Origin: Epiperipatus broadwayi
Lineage: Eukaryota > Onychophora > Udeonychophora > Euonychophora > Peripatidae
Length of the DNA stretch: 64,000 bases
Assembly: GCA_028023455.1 (NCBI GenBank)
Contig: JAQFVV010006294.1
Location: 806,001-870,000, forward strand
Direction: 5' to 3'
The notes beneath the pieces are model-generated. The model did not search any database. It saw only the letters and a program-made list of their open reading frames with translations, and had not been told where the DNA came from. Below are positions 38,690 through 50,314 of the stretch, in pieces (the stretch's first letter is position 1; each line of letters starts with the position of its first letter). Both the position numbers and the translations under genes were made by a program.

Positions 38690-41110
38690 TAATTTTTGAA
38701 AATGTTGTTCAAGTAGTGGGACCCAAGCCACCTTTCCTCAGCCTCTGAGACCGTCTCCTCACCATGCCGTGACTTACCTCCTACCAGTCCAACATGCCCG
38801 AACTGTTAGAAAGTACAGAGGCCAAGAAGAAATGCATTTAGTCTGAACATAACCTGCCTGCCCTGAAAACCAAAGAATGCCACGCCAAGATTGGATCCGT
38901 CCATACCATTGCTCTGGAGGATCATGAGGTAATAAGTCCATGAATCATCTTAGTTGTCTTCCCTGTATATAATTATTTAATCGTAAATGTAACATTTTTA
39001 TCTGTTTAATTTTCCCTATATTTTACCAGCGAGTATTTTAAAATAATTCTACCAATGCTGAATATCGATTCTCTATAACCCTAATGAATCACAATGTATA
39101 TTTATTAATCCAACTCATGCTTCTTGCTGTAAATGTAATTTAACGCAGTAGTAACTTTAAATAGTTAATATTTTTTCATATTTCTTGTTTTATTAAATAT
39201 AGAATGCTTGTCAATCAAGCCCAATCTCACGAGCTTCATGTCTGTTTTAATTCTGCTCCAAAAAAAGGGGGGAAATTAATTATTTGATCTTTCGTCATTT
39301 CTAAAATAGCTCGTGAGGTTGTTTTCTTTCTAATAAATACATATGTTCAGAATCACTTAATGCTAATTTGTTTAAAACTTATGAATATAATTTTCCAATT
39401 TGGGTGAACCTTGGTGTCCGTTTTGGTTTTATTGCTTTATGTTATTTTAATAATCATCGCCAAAATGCTGGTGACCAATTGATTTTGTTAGCAATACTCT
39501 TAAGTGAGCAAATTTGTGTTTTCTTTATATTTTAAATTATAAATATGCGACTTTTTTCGCATGCATTAGTGAAGCTATAATTATACTATAATATGTAATA
39601 GGTCTGCTTAGCACTTTAAATAAAATGAGATTAATTTAAGAAGAGGGAAGAAATGCACGCTTCATTAATTATAATTTTAATTGCTTATTAATTATTTTAT
39701 AGTATATGGGTCATTATTTAAAACATATCATTGCGATACATATTAAACTATTTAAGGCTTTATTTTCTTATTAAATTAAATAATTCATTTCTTTATCATC
39801 GCACTGCTAGCATATATCAGAATTAGTATTTTATTGCTTTGATCGGGTCAGTCCGTACCGTCGCTCCAGAGGATCCCAAAGTCTCTTGTGATTTTGTATT
39901 CTTATTCAAATATATATTTTATTGCTTTGATCATATCCGTCCATACCTCGCTCTGGAGGATCATGAAGTCTCATGTTGTTTTGTATTCTTGTTCAAAACA
40001 GGGGTATATAGCTACACCCTGGAACAAGTGAGTTAGAGTAGCAGAAGCTTTGCATGGGTTGCCATACCCAGGTCATAGCAATTTCCTGCCTACCTCTCCA
40101 TAAAGTATTGCTCTGCCTGGAGCATGGGCATACCCTTGTCTAGTAGAATGATGAAGTTTTATCAGCCAAAGTCGCTGTATTTTCTTTCACTGTCATATAT
40201 GCTAGCACCGCAATTCTTTTTAGTTAATCTCCCAGCCTGTTTGATGAAAATAAATTGTAATGATGATATAATGAACCATTTTTTATCTTTAAATATTCTT
40301 CATTGGAGTTTCATAACCAATCTTGCTGAAGCTGCCCTCCCTCTTTACAATAAACCATTCCCATAGCTAAAGTCTCATTAAATTGTTGAGATCACTAACA
40401 TGTGTAAAATGAATAATGAAATATTTATCTTAGCATACATACAAATACAGATGTATAATGTCCACCAACCATCTAGGTAAACTGTTTGTATAAAATAGTA
40501 TAATGTCCACCAACCACCTATATAAACTGTTTGTATAAAATAAATAAAGTATGATTTCTGAATAAAATTTTATATTATGATACCGCACAATTTCTATATA
40601 TGTTAATCTATAAATAACTTAATGTATTTTTTTATCAAATATGTGTAAATAAATAAAAGATTCATATGCATGAAGTTGGTAACTATATATATATATATAT
40701 TCGCATTTAATCACGTTTGTTATAATAAATATTTATATATAAATTTAATCCAGTGTATTCGAATCTTTATTTAATAATATAAGCTTATTTATATGTGTCT
40801 TTTAAATTGTCTGGCGGGTTCCTCAATGTCTCATCGATCATTATCATCAAACCAGATCTCATGTTTTACGCTGTTGCATGGGCCCGGAAATAAGAAATTT
40901 GCATTGTATCACCACAGGTGTTGTCCATAGTGTTATAGATTTGGAGAATGGGCAAATGGATTAGAATTCATGATTGTTCCTGACCTGTGTATCTCGGGGC
41001 ATGATTGGATTCAGGGTACTTTTGCTTAGATTCTAAATCTTGTTGGATGGGCAGACATTTTCTACCGGTACAATATATATACTGAAGCACAACCTCAATG
41101 CTAAGTTAGG
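38690..41110 (+). mobile_element. Unclassified G+C-richer repeat remnant, perhaps LTR-retrotransposon gag/protease
   Basis: Short blocks of balanced composition (38690-38945, 39835-40130, 40805-41110) stand out from the A+T-rich background. A unit resembling GATCCGTCCATACC plus GCTCTGGAGGATCATGA occurs three times, at 38893-38933, 39840-39885 and 39925-39975. Near 40910-41030 the plus strand can be read as DLENGQ, EFMIVPDLCISGHDWIQG across frameshifts, which loosely resembles the end of a retropepsin-like protease. A GGGTATATAGCTACACCC string lies at about 40002-40019. Interpretation is tentative. Confidence 0.35.
40453..40542. repeat. Two tandem copies of a 45-base unit
   Basis: GTATAATGTCCACCAACCA with following AACTGTTTGTATAAAATA occurs at 40453 and 40498, with four or so mismatches. 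Confidence 0.8.
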
Positions 41111-43377
41111 ATTGTGTAAGATGTCAGGATTGTAGAATTAATGATGCATATAAAAGGATTAACAATAACAATAAAAATAATAGTAATGATAATAGTAAAG
41201 GAAACATGAAATATTAAACATCATTAAAAATATGTACTGCTTAAAATAAATGATTATACTTCACAATAAAATAATTTATGATATAAAATTATGGAATCAA
41301 ATGAATCAACACTAGCAGAATGTGAATCAAAAGGAAATATTTGTTCATTATTATCACATGGAAACGTTTAAAACTTTTTCTATTCATACAGCTATTAGAA
41401 GAACATATAAACTTTCAACAAAATCGTCAGTTAAAATATAGAAAGAAAAAAATAATATTAAGATATGAGTATAATACAAAAATGAAATAAAATTATTTAA
41501 ACATCAACTATAAATTTTTTCTGAATCATTATATTACATCAGTAATAAACTATAATCTTCTAGAAAAACAAGGAGGATAATGTTAAAATAAAAAGTCACT
41601 ATTTATATGAAGCAGATTAAAAATGTTTGCATATTAAAATCATTATCTATATCTATTCCTATATTGATAGAATCATTGTTAGATAATACTTTGCAGAATT
41701 CTTATGGGAAAAAAAATTATATAAATTTAATGCTAGGACTTCACCCATATAAAAAAAAAATTGAAAGTTATAAAATTTTTGTGTATTTTTTTGATGTACA
41801 ATAAGAAATATGCACTTTTGTATTTGTTCATTTTATTATCTCTAAAAGAAAAGATATATAGATAAGAAAAATTTTGATTAAGAGTATTTCAAATATATAA
41901 ATTTTAATGAAAATTAAAATACTGAAGAATATATATTTACCTCTTAATGGTTATTTATAAATTGCTCACATATGATATCGTGTTTATAAAATAAAACAAT
42001 TTGAAATAAATATTTTATCACAAATCGTAAATATATTTAAGATTTGAAAGGTAATATATCTCTTCCTGCTACAGAGTAATATTTTCGTATGTGAATTACA
42101 AATATTTAGTTATAAAAATTTAAATGAATACATAAATGAATAATTAATTAGACAAAGTATAAAACATAATAGTTATAGTTTAAATGAATGTTTTTAATAA
42201 AAGAAGAAACTATGAACTACAATAGTGGACACATATTTGATAAAATTGATAGAAAAATGTGTGCGTACATCTTGAGAAAACCTCAGGTGTATTTCTTTTA
42301 TAAAAGGGAATAATTTTCCAAGGACATGTGTCATATAACTTTCGCTGTTACTCTTATATGGTAGAAAACCTATATAGCAAGCATAGATTGTATCATGAAT
42401 GATATATTATTTGATCCATCTTCAGACTGTTGATTTTTGATGAGATATATGTAACTGTATAATATACTTCTCACATTATTAATAGTCTACAATATTTTTA
42501 TGACAAAGCTATTATAAAATATTTGCTATTTTATTAATGAACCAGGAAATGCTGGATACTGGTAATTTATATAGCCTTTTCTGATCCAAAGATCTATATA
42601 AAGTTGACTACTTTACTTAAATGAAAGAGGACTCTTTAAATAATTTTTACTTATACTTTTGTAGTACCCCAGAATTAATGCTCTTTGGGGACCACTAACA
42701 TTGCATTATACTATATAGTGTTGAAATCATATTAAAGACTTATTTTTCTCAGAACAAAAACTTTATTATTTTCACAAAGCAAAATCTGAATGAAGACATA
42801 ATTTTATTGTAAAGGATGTGGGTTTGTTTAATACAGTGGTTGCAAGCTTTATATATTCAACAATCATAACAAATTATGGAGTGGTATGATTCTTGATTGA
42901 TAGACATATGAAATATTTAAATTATGCTTCCAATAGCAGGAATTTATTCACATCTTGCTTTTATTTGTTTTTAAGCGAATATGTATTTGAGAAAGTGTGC
43001 AAGAAAAAGAATACACTTTGAATGAATAAATGATATTGTCATTTGTTTTCATTGAAGGATGTGAAAACAGCACATTCAAACACTACATGAGGAATCTATT
43101 AAATAAAACTAAGTTTAAACTCATTTTTAATTTTAAAATGTTTATAATATCAACAATCTAATAACAATATAATAAGTATGATTGATTGGGAATGGATCCT
43201 ACTTTATTTTCTACAGAAATTTATGTTAAACTTATAAGAGAAGTATAAGGATCCTTGTGATAATAAAGACATTGTATTTGAGCAAGAAATAAGATTTAAA
43301 ACAAATGTTGATTTCAACTATTGTTTAAGAATTTATACTATATTTTGTTAGTCAGTTACTAAGTTATTAAAATAGGC
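41111..43377. other. Intron sequence, nothing recognised
   Basis: A+T-rich gcl intron. A 65-codon open frame at 41607-41804 has no motif. Near 42661-42720 the text GTACCCCAGAATTAATGC and GGGGACCACTAACA is slightly richer in G+C but was not identified. Confidence 0.35.
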
Positions 43378-43562
43378 AAAACTCACTATTCATATTGCCA
43401 CACACAGCAAGCTAGAGTAATCAATGGATACCAGAAGGCTTGTGCATAAAATCCCCATCTAATATCACCCAGACTAGTTTCTGGCTTGTGGCATTCATCA
43501 ATGAGGAGCCTTGGATCTGAGAGCACTGCACCTGTGTGGGGCAACATGAATAGTGAGTTTTT
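43378..43562. mobile_element. Short element with terminal inverted repeats carrying a family C core
   Basis: The ends ACTCACTATTCATATTGCCA (43381-43400) and the inverse at 43538-43557 form inverted repeats of about 28 bases. The inside is one arm of the fold-back family at 25080-25591, including AATCAATGGATACCAGAAGG and AGACTAGTTTCTGGCTTG. So a family C arm is framed by different ends here. Confidence 0.75.
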
Positions 43563-44154
43563 CCTGTTTTAATAACAATTAAAAGCAAGCATAAGAAATG
43601 GTGATCATGTGATGTTTATTTACTTAGTTATTGTTTTTTTTGTCCAATGTTTTAATAAAATTATTATTTTTTCATTAAGATTCTCAAACCTTTTTAATTA
43701 ATTAATTGAGATGATCATGTTTCCCTACCTAATTTAGCTGGATTATAAGTTAGGCCTATGCTTCAAGACAATCAATTGGGTAGATGTAAAGAAAATAGTC
43801 TAATAGAAGTTTAATTTTAATGATAATAATGAGTATGATGTTGAATTTATTCTAGTTAATAATTAATTCAATATTAGTATTTATTTGTTACACATATCTT
43901 GATTTCTATTAATTTAATATGACATTTTGAGAAATGAAAATATTAAAGTTTTTCACTTGTATGTACTTTCTCTAGTAACAATAATTTCATACTTACAATA
44001 TCTTGGTAATACTCAGCATGACTATAACTCTTATCCAGTAATAATTATGAAATTGTAAACTAATTTAACTTCCATACACCATATTAATAGTTATATAAAC
44101 TTTATAAATTTGGCACATCCAATTTGGAGTAGTCGATATTGATAGTGTGAATGT

Positions 44155-44515
44155 TACAATATATATATAGAAAGAGGAAGAAAGAGAGAAGAATATAGAA
44201 AAAAAATGAGAGAATAGGAGGGGAAAAGAAAACAAAAGAGAGAGGAGAAAGTTAGAGAAATAGAGAGAGAGATGAGGAAAGAAGAGGAAAAGAGAAAGAT
44301 AAGAAAAGAGAAAGGGTGACAGAAAAGAAAAAAGAAAGAGTGGGGGAGATGAGAAAAAAGAAAGGAAAAAAGAAAGGCAGGAAATGGAAAGAGGGGGGCA
44401 ATGCATGAGAGAAAGGAAAAGTAAAATGAGAGAAAGAGGAATGAAAAGACAGAGGGGCAGGATATGAAAGAAAAAAGGTAAAGAAACAATAAAAGGAAGA
44501 GAGAAGAAAAAGTAT
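44155..44515. repeat. Purine-rich tract of about 350 bases
   Basis: The plus strand is almost wholly A and G (for example GAAAGAGGAAGAAAGAGAGA) with very few pyrimidines. On the gcl transcript this is an equally long pyrimidine-rich intron stretch, about 180 bases after the 44696-44771 exon. Three overlapping long open frames of 108-113 codons on the minus strand, rich in Ser, Phe and Leu, are produced by this composition and are not genes. Confidence 0.9.
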
Positions 44516-44695
44516 ATATATATTTCTGTTATATTCTATGTAATATATAAAGTAGTTCCAGTTATTAATATTAAACAAGTAAAAATATTCAGATATTAAT
44601 ATAAAATATGTAGAATAAATTCAGATAATACTACAAGCTTATACAAAAAACATTTTTTGAAACAATAATATTGTAAAATTAAAATCAATTACTAC

Positions 44696-44771
44696 CTCTC
44701 CATCTCTTGGTAAAATTCTACCACATCTTACAGCAATATTTTTAAATTCTTCTTCATCCATTTCAACAGGT
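44696..44771 (-). CDS. gcl: germ cell-less, sixth exon in window
   Basis: This 76-base exon encodes PVEMDEEEFKNIAVRCGRIL and then PRDGE. It corresponds to GMCL1 residues containing EELEGNSMRCGRKLAKDGE. The acceptor is TTATTACAG and the donor GTAGTAATT. It ends in phase 0. About 180 bases downstream on the transcript lies a pyrimidine-rich intron stretch of about 350 bases (purine-rich on the plus strand), described separately. Confidence 0.94.
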
Positions 44772-47500
44772 CTGTAATAAATGAAAAGATTTTCTATAAT
44801 AATTTATTAGTCATAGAGACAATGGCATTTTCATACTAACTTAATTTTATCAATATCTCTATTAACATCACCAAATAATATAAAACTCACTAAATATTTA
44901 AAGGCTTAATGTATTTTTAATGAATTAGTTAAATAGTTGAGCGAATAGAATCACATTGCATTAGTCATATCTTGAGGAATTGCTAAGATGGCAATGCTTT
45001 CAGAAATATGTTAATAGTATGCATGCTGATATTATCTAGAAAAATTGTATACTTGTTCAATAGGGATTGAAGTTATTAAAGAATCATCTGAATTTCTTGT
45101 AGTTTGGCTATAATCTCCTGGCACAGGCTTGCTGAAAAATGGTTTCAGCAAAATGGACTGTTGATTTTTACTCACAAATCTTTTCTGGAAGTAAATGGTT
45201 ATGTTACAAAGATATCTGATAGAGAAACAGAGTGTCATTCCCAAATAAAAAAATCACGATTCATTGAATATAGAGGATCATTTCATTTCTGTGCCGGCAC
45301 ACAATTTTTCTACTATCTGATATAAATGCCTTGTAACCAGTGACAATATCAGATATGTCAGTAGTTATTGTTCCCATTCGTTATATGCTTCCACTAGTAA
45401 TTTGTAGCTCATTGATATATTAATCTAGTCTAGTTGATATCTACATGACAGTTAATAAGTTTCTTTATTGTAACAATCGATTCTTGAAGAGATAATTTTT
45501 TATTAATAAGTAATGTCAAAAATGTTTTTATGGTTTGAAGACATGCCCAAAGGCTCACAACAAAAGTTATATAGATCAAAAGAATGTGATGTACTAAATC
45601 AAATGCCACCCATAATCTCACAGCTGGATAAACAAATAAAAATAGAGCAAAATTTACTTTATACCTAAAATGAAATGGAATCATTGTTAACACAAAAACT
45701 AAATAAAGACTTGCCTCTCATATTGATTAATCTATTGGATAAAGAAATGCAACAACATCAAGTAAACATTAAATCTGTATGTTATACGGATATATTGTAT
45801 TTCTACAGGGTTATGCACAACAATAATTTTACTGATAGTCAACTTTACTTACAAATGGGAAGAAATAAAACACAACTTTCCCCTACACCAATTGCTTCTT
45901 CTTCAGAATTGCCATAAAAGAAAAACCTCCAGACAGCACATGAACAATCTTGTTATCAAACAATTGCTGAATAACCAGATTATAAAATGCCCAATAGACA
46001 TTCAAAAGAACTTTTAATAAGTACGATTATCTTTTTGTTTTTAAATTCAAGAATTTGAAATAAAAAAAAATTTTTTTTTCTTTCCTCTAAGTAAAATCAT
46101 ATGAAAAAAAAAGGAACTAAAAGGAGATTCAAGAAAGAAACTAAGATTTAGATATATATTTAAAAAAAAGGTTTTCTTTTCTTTTGGGTAGAAGGAAATA
46201 CTATTTCATTTAAATTCCAGGATTTTACCATGCCTCGTGAATAAAAAGGAAGAACACTTAGCAGTTAGCTAGATATAATCTGAAATACTTCTGAATCATA
46301 TTTTGAATAACCCCGGCAAATGAAGAATTAACATTTATTTTAAAAAATGCATCATCCCTATATTATCATTATTTCTCCTCGAATTATCTTTTCCTCACTT
46401 TGTCTAATCAAGATTTTTTTTATATTCTTCCTTTAAAAAAAATCAATTTCACTGATAAAATTTTTTTTTGTTTTACTAAAATCAAATCCCTCCACACTAT
46501 TCATTTCACTTTCTAAGTTCTATGTATTCTTTTTTTGTTGTTGTTGTTTTTTTTTTGTATTATCTGTTATCTGATAAAATTGAGTTTAGAGATCTCTTTA
46601 CTATTCTCAAAATCTTATTATTGCTGTGTTTTATTATTATTATTATTAAATAGAACTCTATAACACTTTATTTTCTTTATACTTTCAACATTTTGCCATT
46701 CAATATATGATTCTAAAGTTTCTCATTTTTTATTACTATTTATTTTCAGACCTCCGTGAAGATACTTTTTTGTGACCTGTTAACAGTAGCCATTAAGTCT
46801 CTTATTTTATATTATAATCTGAGCATATTTATAATATATGTAAAGATCTCATAATTCTTCCTGCATTCTTGCACTGCTTTGTACCATTCCTATAGGTCTC
46901 ATACAATGTAATAATAAATTGCATTCTTAATGTAATACTTTATCTATTTGTTTGTTTTTCAGATATATTATTTTCATAGAAGTTGATAATAGCCATATCT
47001 TTAACTGTTTCTGTAAATATATAATAGAGATGTTATAATAAATTTTCTTTAAGTCATATAGGGTAATGAAAGAATTTGTATATTACATTCAATATTGTGT
47101 GATTTAATAATGCATTATTTTTTTTTTTTTTTCAAATATATATATTCCTTTTTATTTTATTTTAATTAAAAAAAAAATACATATTAAAGCATATTATTTT
47201 GCTTTATAGTAACAAATTTAATTTCTGAAATTTTTTTCTTTACAATAACACTATTTTTCTTTATTACTCATCATTTTTGGTTATACATGACAATTCTTGC
47301 AGTGCTTTGCATTAAATTTCAATCTCTTGACTTCTTTTGATATTTTTTTTTCTTTCTATATCTTTCCAAATTATTTGGAATTTGTGTAGGTGCATTTTTT
47401 ATAAAAAATCTGTTTCTGCATTTCATTCTAACAAGAACAATATATTTGTCTGAAGATTTGTGATGATGGTATTATTATTAGATGTGATATGTTGAACTAT
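44772..47500. other. Intron sequence, T-rich on the plus strand after 46000
   Basis: Several open frames of 70-87 codons at 45032-45917 on both strands have no recognisable motif. From about 46000 the plus strand becomes T-rich and A-poor, which continues to about 49900. Minus-strand text near 46930-46740 (a stretch like KNAGRIMRSL) may be a dead retroelement but is not diagnostic. Confidence 0.35.
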
Positions 47501-47529
47501 GCTGGCCTATATGCACAGTGACAATATTC

Positions 47530-47621
47530 ACTTAGAAGGTGAACTCGCTCCTTTAGGTTCTTGAATATCAAATTTAAGGCAAACGCTCTACCAACTGAGC
47601 TATTCTGTCAAAGGCAACATA
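47530..47621 (-). pseudogene. tRNA-like sequence at the outer end of the left arm
   Basis: The minus strand reads GAATAGCTCAGTTGGTAGAG followed by CGTTTGCCTTAAATTTGA, a good D arm and box A. Then CCTAAAGGAGCGAGTTCACC resembles a T arm region with box B. The acceptor and anticodon stems do not close, so it is a pseudogene or a SINE-like tail rather than a working tRNA. Confidence 0.55.
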
Positions 47622-48393
47622 TAACAGAAATTTGGTATATTTATATATGAGGGTTGGTTCAAATCTTCCCGAGTCCTTCAATTTTTTTTTTTTTTTATGA
47701 GCAAGGTTAATTAATTTTTATTTATTCTTACTATTATTATTGTTTAATATTTTTCCTAAGAGCAAGATTAATTAGAGGCTTCCATACATTGTGTACTGCC
47801 ACACTGGGTTGACTTATAGGATTATTTACCATTGTCATATGAGCAGCTTCCTTGAATTTTTTTCTATGCACTTTTTCCTCTTTATCCAAGATCTTTATAT
47901 TTTCCCAATTAAACATATGGTCATTAGTACATATATGATCTGCTATGGTAGACATATCTGTTTTTCATCTTTTAACCATTAATTTGTGTTCTTTCAATCA
48001 CTGTACATTGGTGAGACCTGTTGCCCTGTTGAACAGCAATCGAAAGAACACAAACTAATGGTTAAAAGATAAAAACAGACGTGTCTAATGAAGCAGATCA
48101 TATATATACTAATGACCATATGTTTAATTGGGAAAATACAAAGATATTGAATAAAGAGGAAAAAATACATAGAAGAAAATTCAAGGAAACTGCTCATATG
48201 ACAATGATAAATAATCCTATTACCCAACCCAGTGTGGCAATACACAATGTATGGAAGCTCTAATTAATCTTGCTCTTAGGAAAAAAAAACTAATTAGCCT
48301 CGTTATGAAAAAAAAAAAAATTGAGAGACTTAGGAGGATTTGAACCAACCCTTATATATAAACATATCAAATTTCTAACTGTATGTTGCCTAT

Positions 48394-48465
48394 GACCGAA
48401 TAGCTCAGTTGGAAGAGCGTTGCCTTAAATTCAATATTCAAGAATCTAAAGGTACGAGTTCAACT
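48394..48465 (+). pseudogene. tRNA-like sequence at the outer end of the right arm
   Basis: ACCGAATAGCTCAGTTGGAA then GAGCGTTGCCTTAAATTC keeps the D arm and box A, and GGTACGAGTTCAAC is a box B-like T arm. It mirrors 47530-47621. The anticodon arm is not a normal 5-bp stem and an extra 20 bases separate the halves. Confidence 0.55.
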
Positions 48466-48490
48466 TCTAAGCAAATATTATCACTGTGCA

Positions 48491-50244
48491 TAGAAGAGTG
48501 GAGAATAATACTACTTGAAACATTGTGTAATTATTAACCTGTGTTGTCAATTTGTGTGTTATTACTAACAAGTTGTTTGTATTTGGAAAGTTTAAATAAA
48601 GTTTAAAATTTTCTATACATTCAACATTCACTCATAGATGAAGGAAATAGTCCAACATATCACATCTAAGAACAATATATGATTTTTATTATTTTTTTTT
48701 TTCATATCATTCTCTGAGATTTTTTTTTATGGGGTTCTAAAAACAATGTAATTATTCTATTTATTGAGAATTTTAATCATATTATCAAAATTAAACTTCT
48801 TTCAATTGGAGGTAGTCTTAAATTGCCATTGGTGTTTTATCATTCATCAGTTATTCATTTCTACTTTTATTAGCCTTAGTAATTTCTCTATTCTTTTGTA
48901 AAATTGATTTTTTACTTGACACCTTTTCTCATAGTGATCTGCTTCTTAATGTGGAAGAATCGTATTCCAATTGAGTGTTTCTTATTCATAGTTTGTTTAT
49001 AAATAAAAACATTTTTTTAAAAAAATATATAGTTGTTATTTTAGAGACTGACTCAATTAATCTTTCATTTAACATATGCTTAAAATGATTTTTTTCAATT
49101 TTCTTTTATCTCTATTTGAGTTTGTTGATTTTTTTAAAAATATAAATTATGATTAAAATTTTTCCATTGTTTGCATTTTACAGAGTTCATACCATCATAC
49201 TCTTCTTAATCTCATTGTGCTTTATATTTGGTTTTAAAAATTGATTTTCTTAGCTGTACTTTTAGTTTTACATACATCTCTAGATCTGTCAAGCTTTAAA
49301 AAAAAATTTTTAATATTAACCATCTCACTTTCAGTTGATTATTTATAATACCTTGGATTCACCTTTTATTTAGATGTGTATAAATTATTTTTACAGTTTT
49401 AATCTGAAATAAAAATTAATTATGAATTATAAGAAATATATGGTATGTTTCATCTTAAAGAGTAACTCATAAAAGGTTTTTTTGAATAACAGTAGGTAGT
49501 TTGTGACTATTTGGCCTTTTTTTTTTTTTTGATTACAGTGAATCCATAAAAGAAGGCATAGTGTATTGAGTGATTTCTCTTTTGAAGATATCTTAAGGAT
49601 TATATATACAATATTCCAATAGCTGACATTGATGAACTAAAGATAAAAGTGTGCATGTTGTATTTTAATTACTTTTTTTATTTACTGTAGGTCATTACTT
49701 AATGGTAACATTTTTTTTAAATGGCTATCTCCTTTTTTTTTTTTATTGGAGCAGTTTATATGTAAATGGTATTTTCATTCTGTCTGAAGACTTCACCATT
49801 TTATTTTAATAGTTTTTTTATTATTTGTTTTTCTCTACATAGAACCCTCCTCCCCAATTTATTTATTCCTGTAAATAAATATTTTTATTAAAAAAAAATA
49901 TTTTTTTTTAAAGATACATCCACGTATTAAATTAGCAAGCATTGTTACCAATAATCCATAATGTATAGTAAACCACTTTTCTTTAATTAATAATCTTTTT
50001 TAAGCAACTTTCTAAAAATATACTACCATTTAATTTTTGTTTAATTAATATAGAACTATATAATCTTACTTTTGAAATACCTCCAAGTCATTTCAGTTAT
50101 TATTAAATCAGAAAAAAATATAAATCTTGAAGAGCTTAAGCCCTTGTGAGCTAATAAGTTCAAACTATATAACTCAGAAATATATGATAAGTTTATAAAT
50201 AAGTATTTTTGGCAAGTGCATGCTACTTTTGCATATTTTCTTAC
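48491..50244. other. T-rich intron sequence, nothing recognised
   Basis: The plus strand is strongly T-rich with many short T runs. No motif could be read on either strand. The region is the intron of gcl between the 44696-44771 and 50245-50314 exons. Confidence 0.4.
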
Positions 50245-50314
50245 CCAATATCAGATCCTTGCTCAACCCTAAGCATACTAAACCATTTTTCTTCATAAAG
50301 AGAATGTAACCAAT
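50245..50314 (-). CDS. gcl: germ cell-less, fifth exon in window
   Basis: This 70-base exon encodes WLHSLYEEKWFSMLRVEQGS and then DIG. It aligns with GMCL1 EWLSSVYKQQWFAMLRAEQ and then EVG. The acceptor is AATTGCAG; the donor is GTAAGAAA, preceded by GG that begins a Gly codon. It lies between introns of about 1.7 and 5.5 kb. The Trp residues and the MLR motif are conserved landmarks of the family. Confidence 0.95.

Larger units (their letters stand above)
47520..48490. mobile_element. Head-to-head inverted pair of Penelope-like 3' ends with tRNA-like ends
   Basis: Arms of about 470 bases face each other around a spacer at 47997-48040. Reading outward, each arm encodes a Penelope-like C-terminus (minus 47955-47737 and plus 48081-48263) with the shared text NDHMFNWEN and NNPI(S/T)QPSVA(V/I)HNVWK. 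In the plus arm, SLYIGETCCPVEQQSKEHKL (from 48000) precedes it as the GIY-YIG end. Further out, each arm ends in a tRNA-like stretch: plus at 48394-48465 and minus at 47621-47530. The arms are similar but not identical, so both have drifted since the duplication. An open reading frame on each strand over the opposite arm is a shadow. Confidence 0.85.

Noticed and set aside
44065-44578. Three overlapping open frames of 108-113 codons on the minus strand
   Set aside because: They arise from the purine tract at 44155-44515 and consist mainly of Ser, Phe and Leu with no domain.
45032-45917. Five open frames of 70-87 codons
   Set aside because: No conserved motif, no codon pattern, no plausible splice sites with gcl, and both strands are equally open.
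47791-48245. Open frames of 63 and 83 codons reading MYCHTGL on both arms of the palindrome
   Set aside because: They are antisense shadows of the Penelope-like C-terminal text on the opposite strand.
48394-48465. Functional tRNA gene
   Set aside because: The anticodon and acceptor stems do not pair, and its mirror copy in the palindrome has drifted in step.
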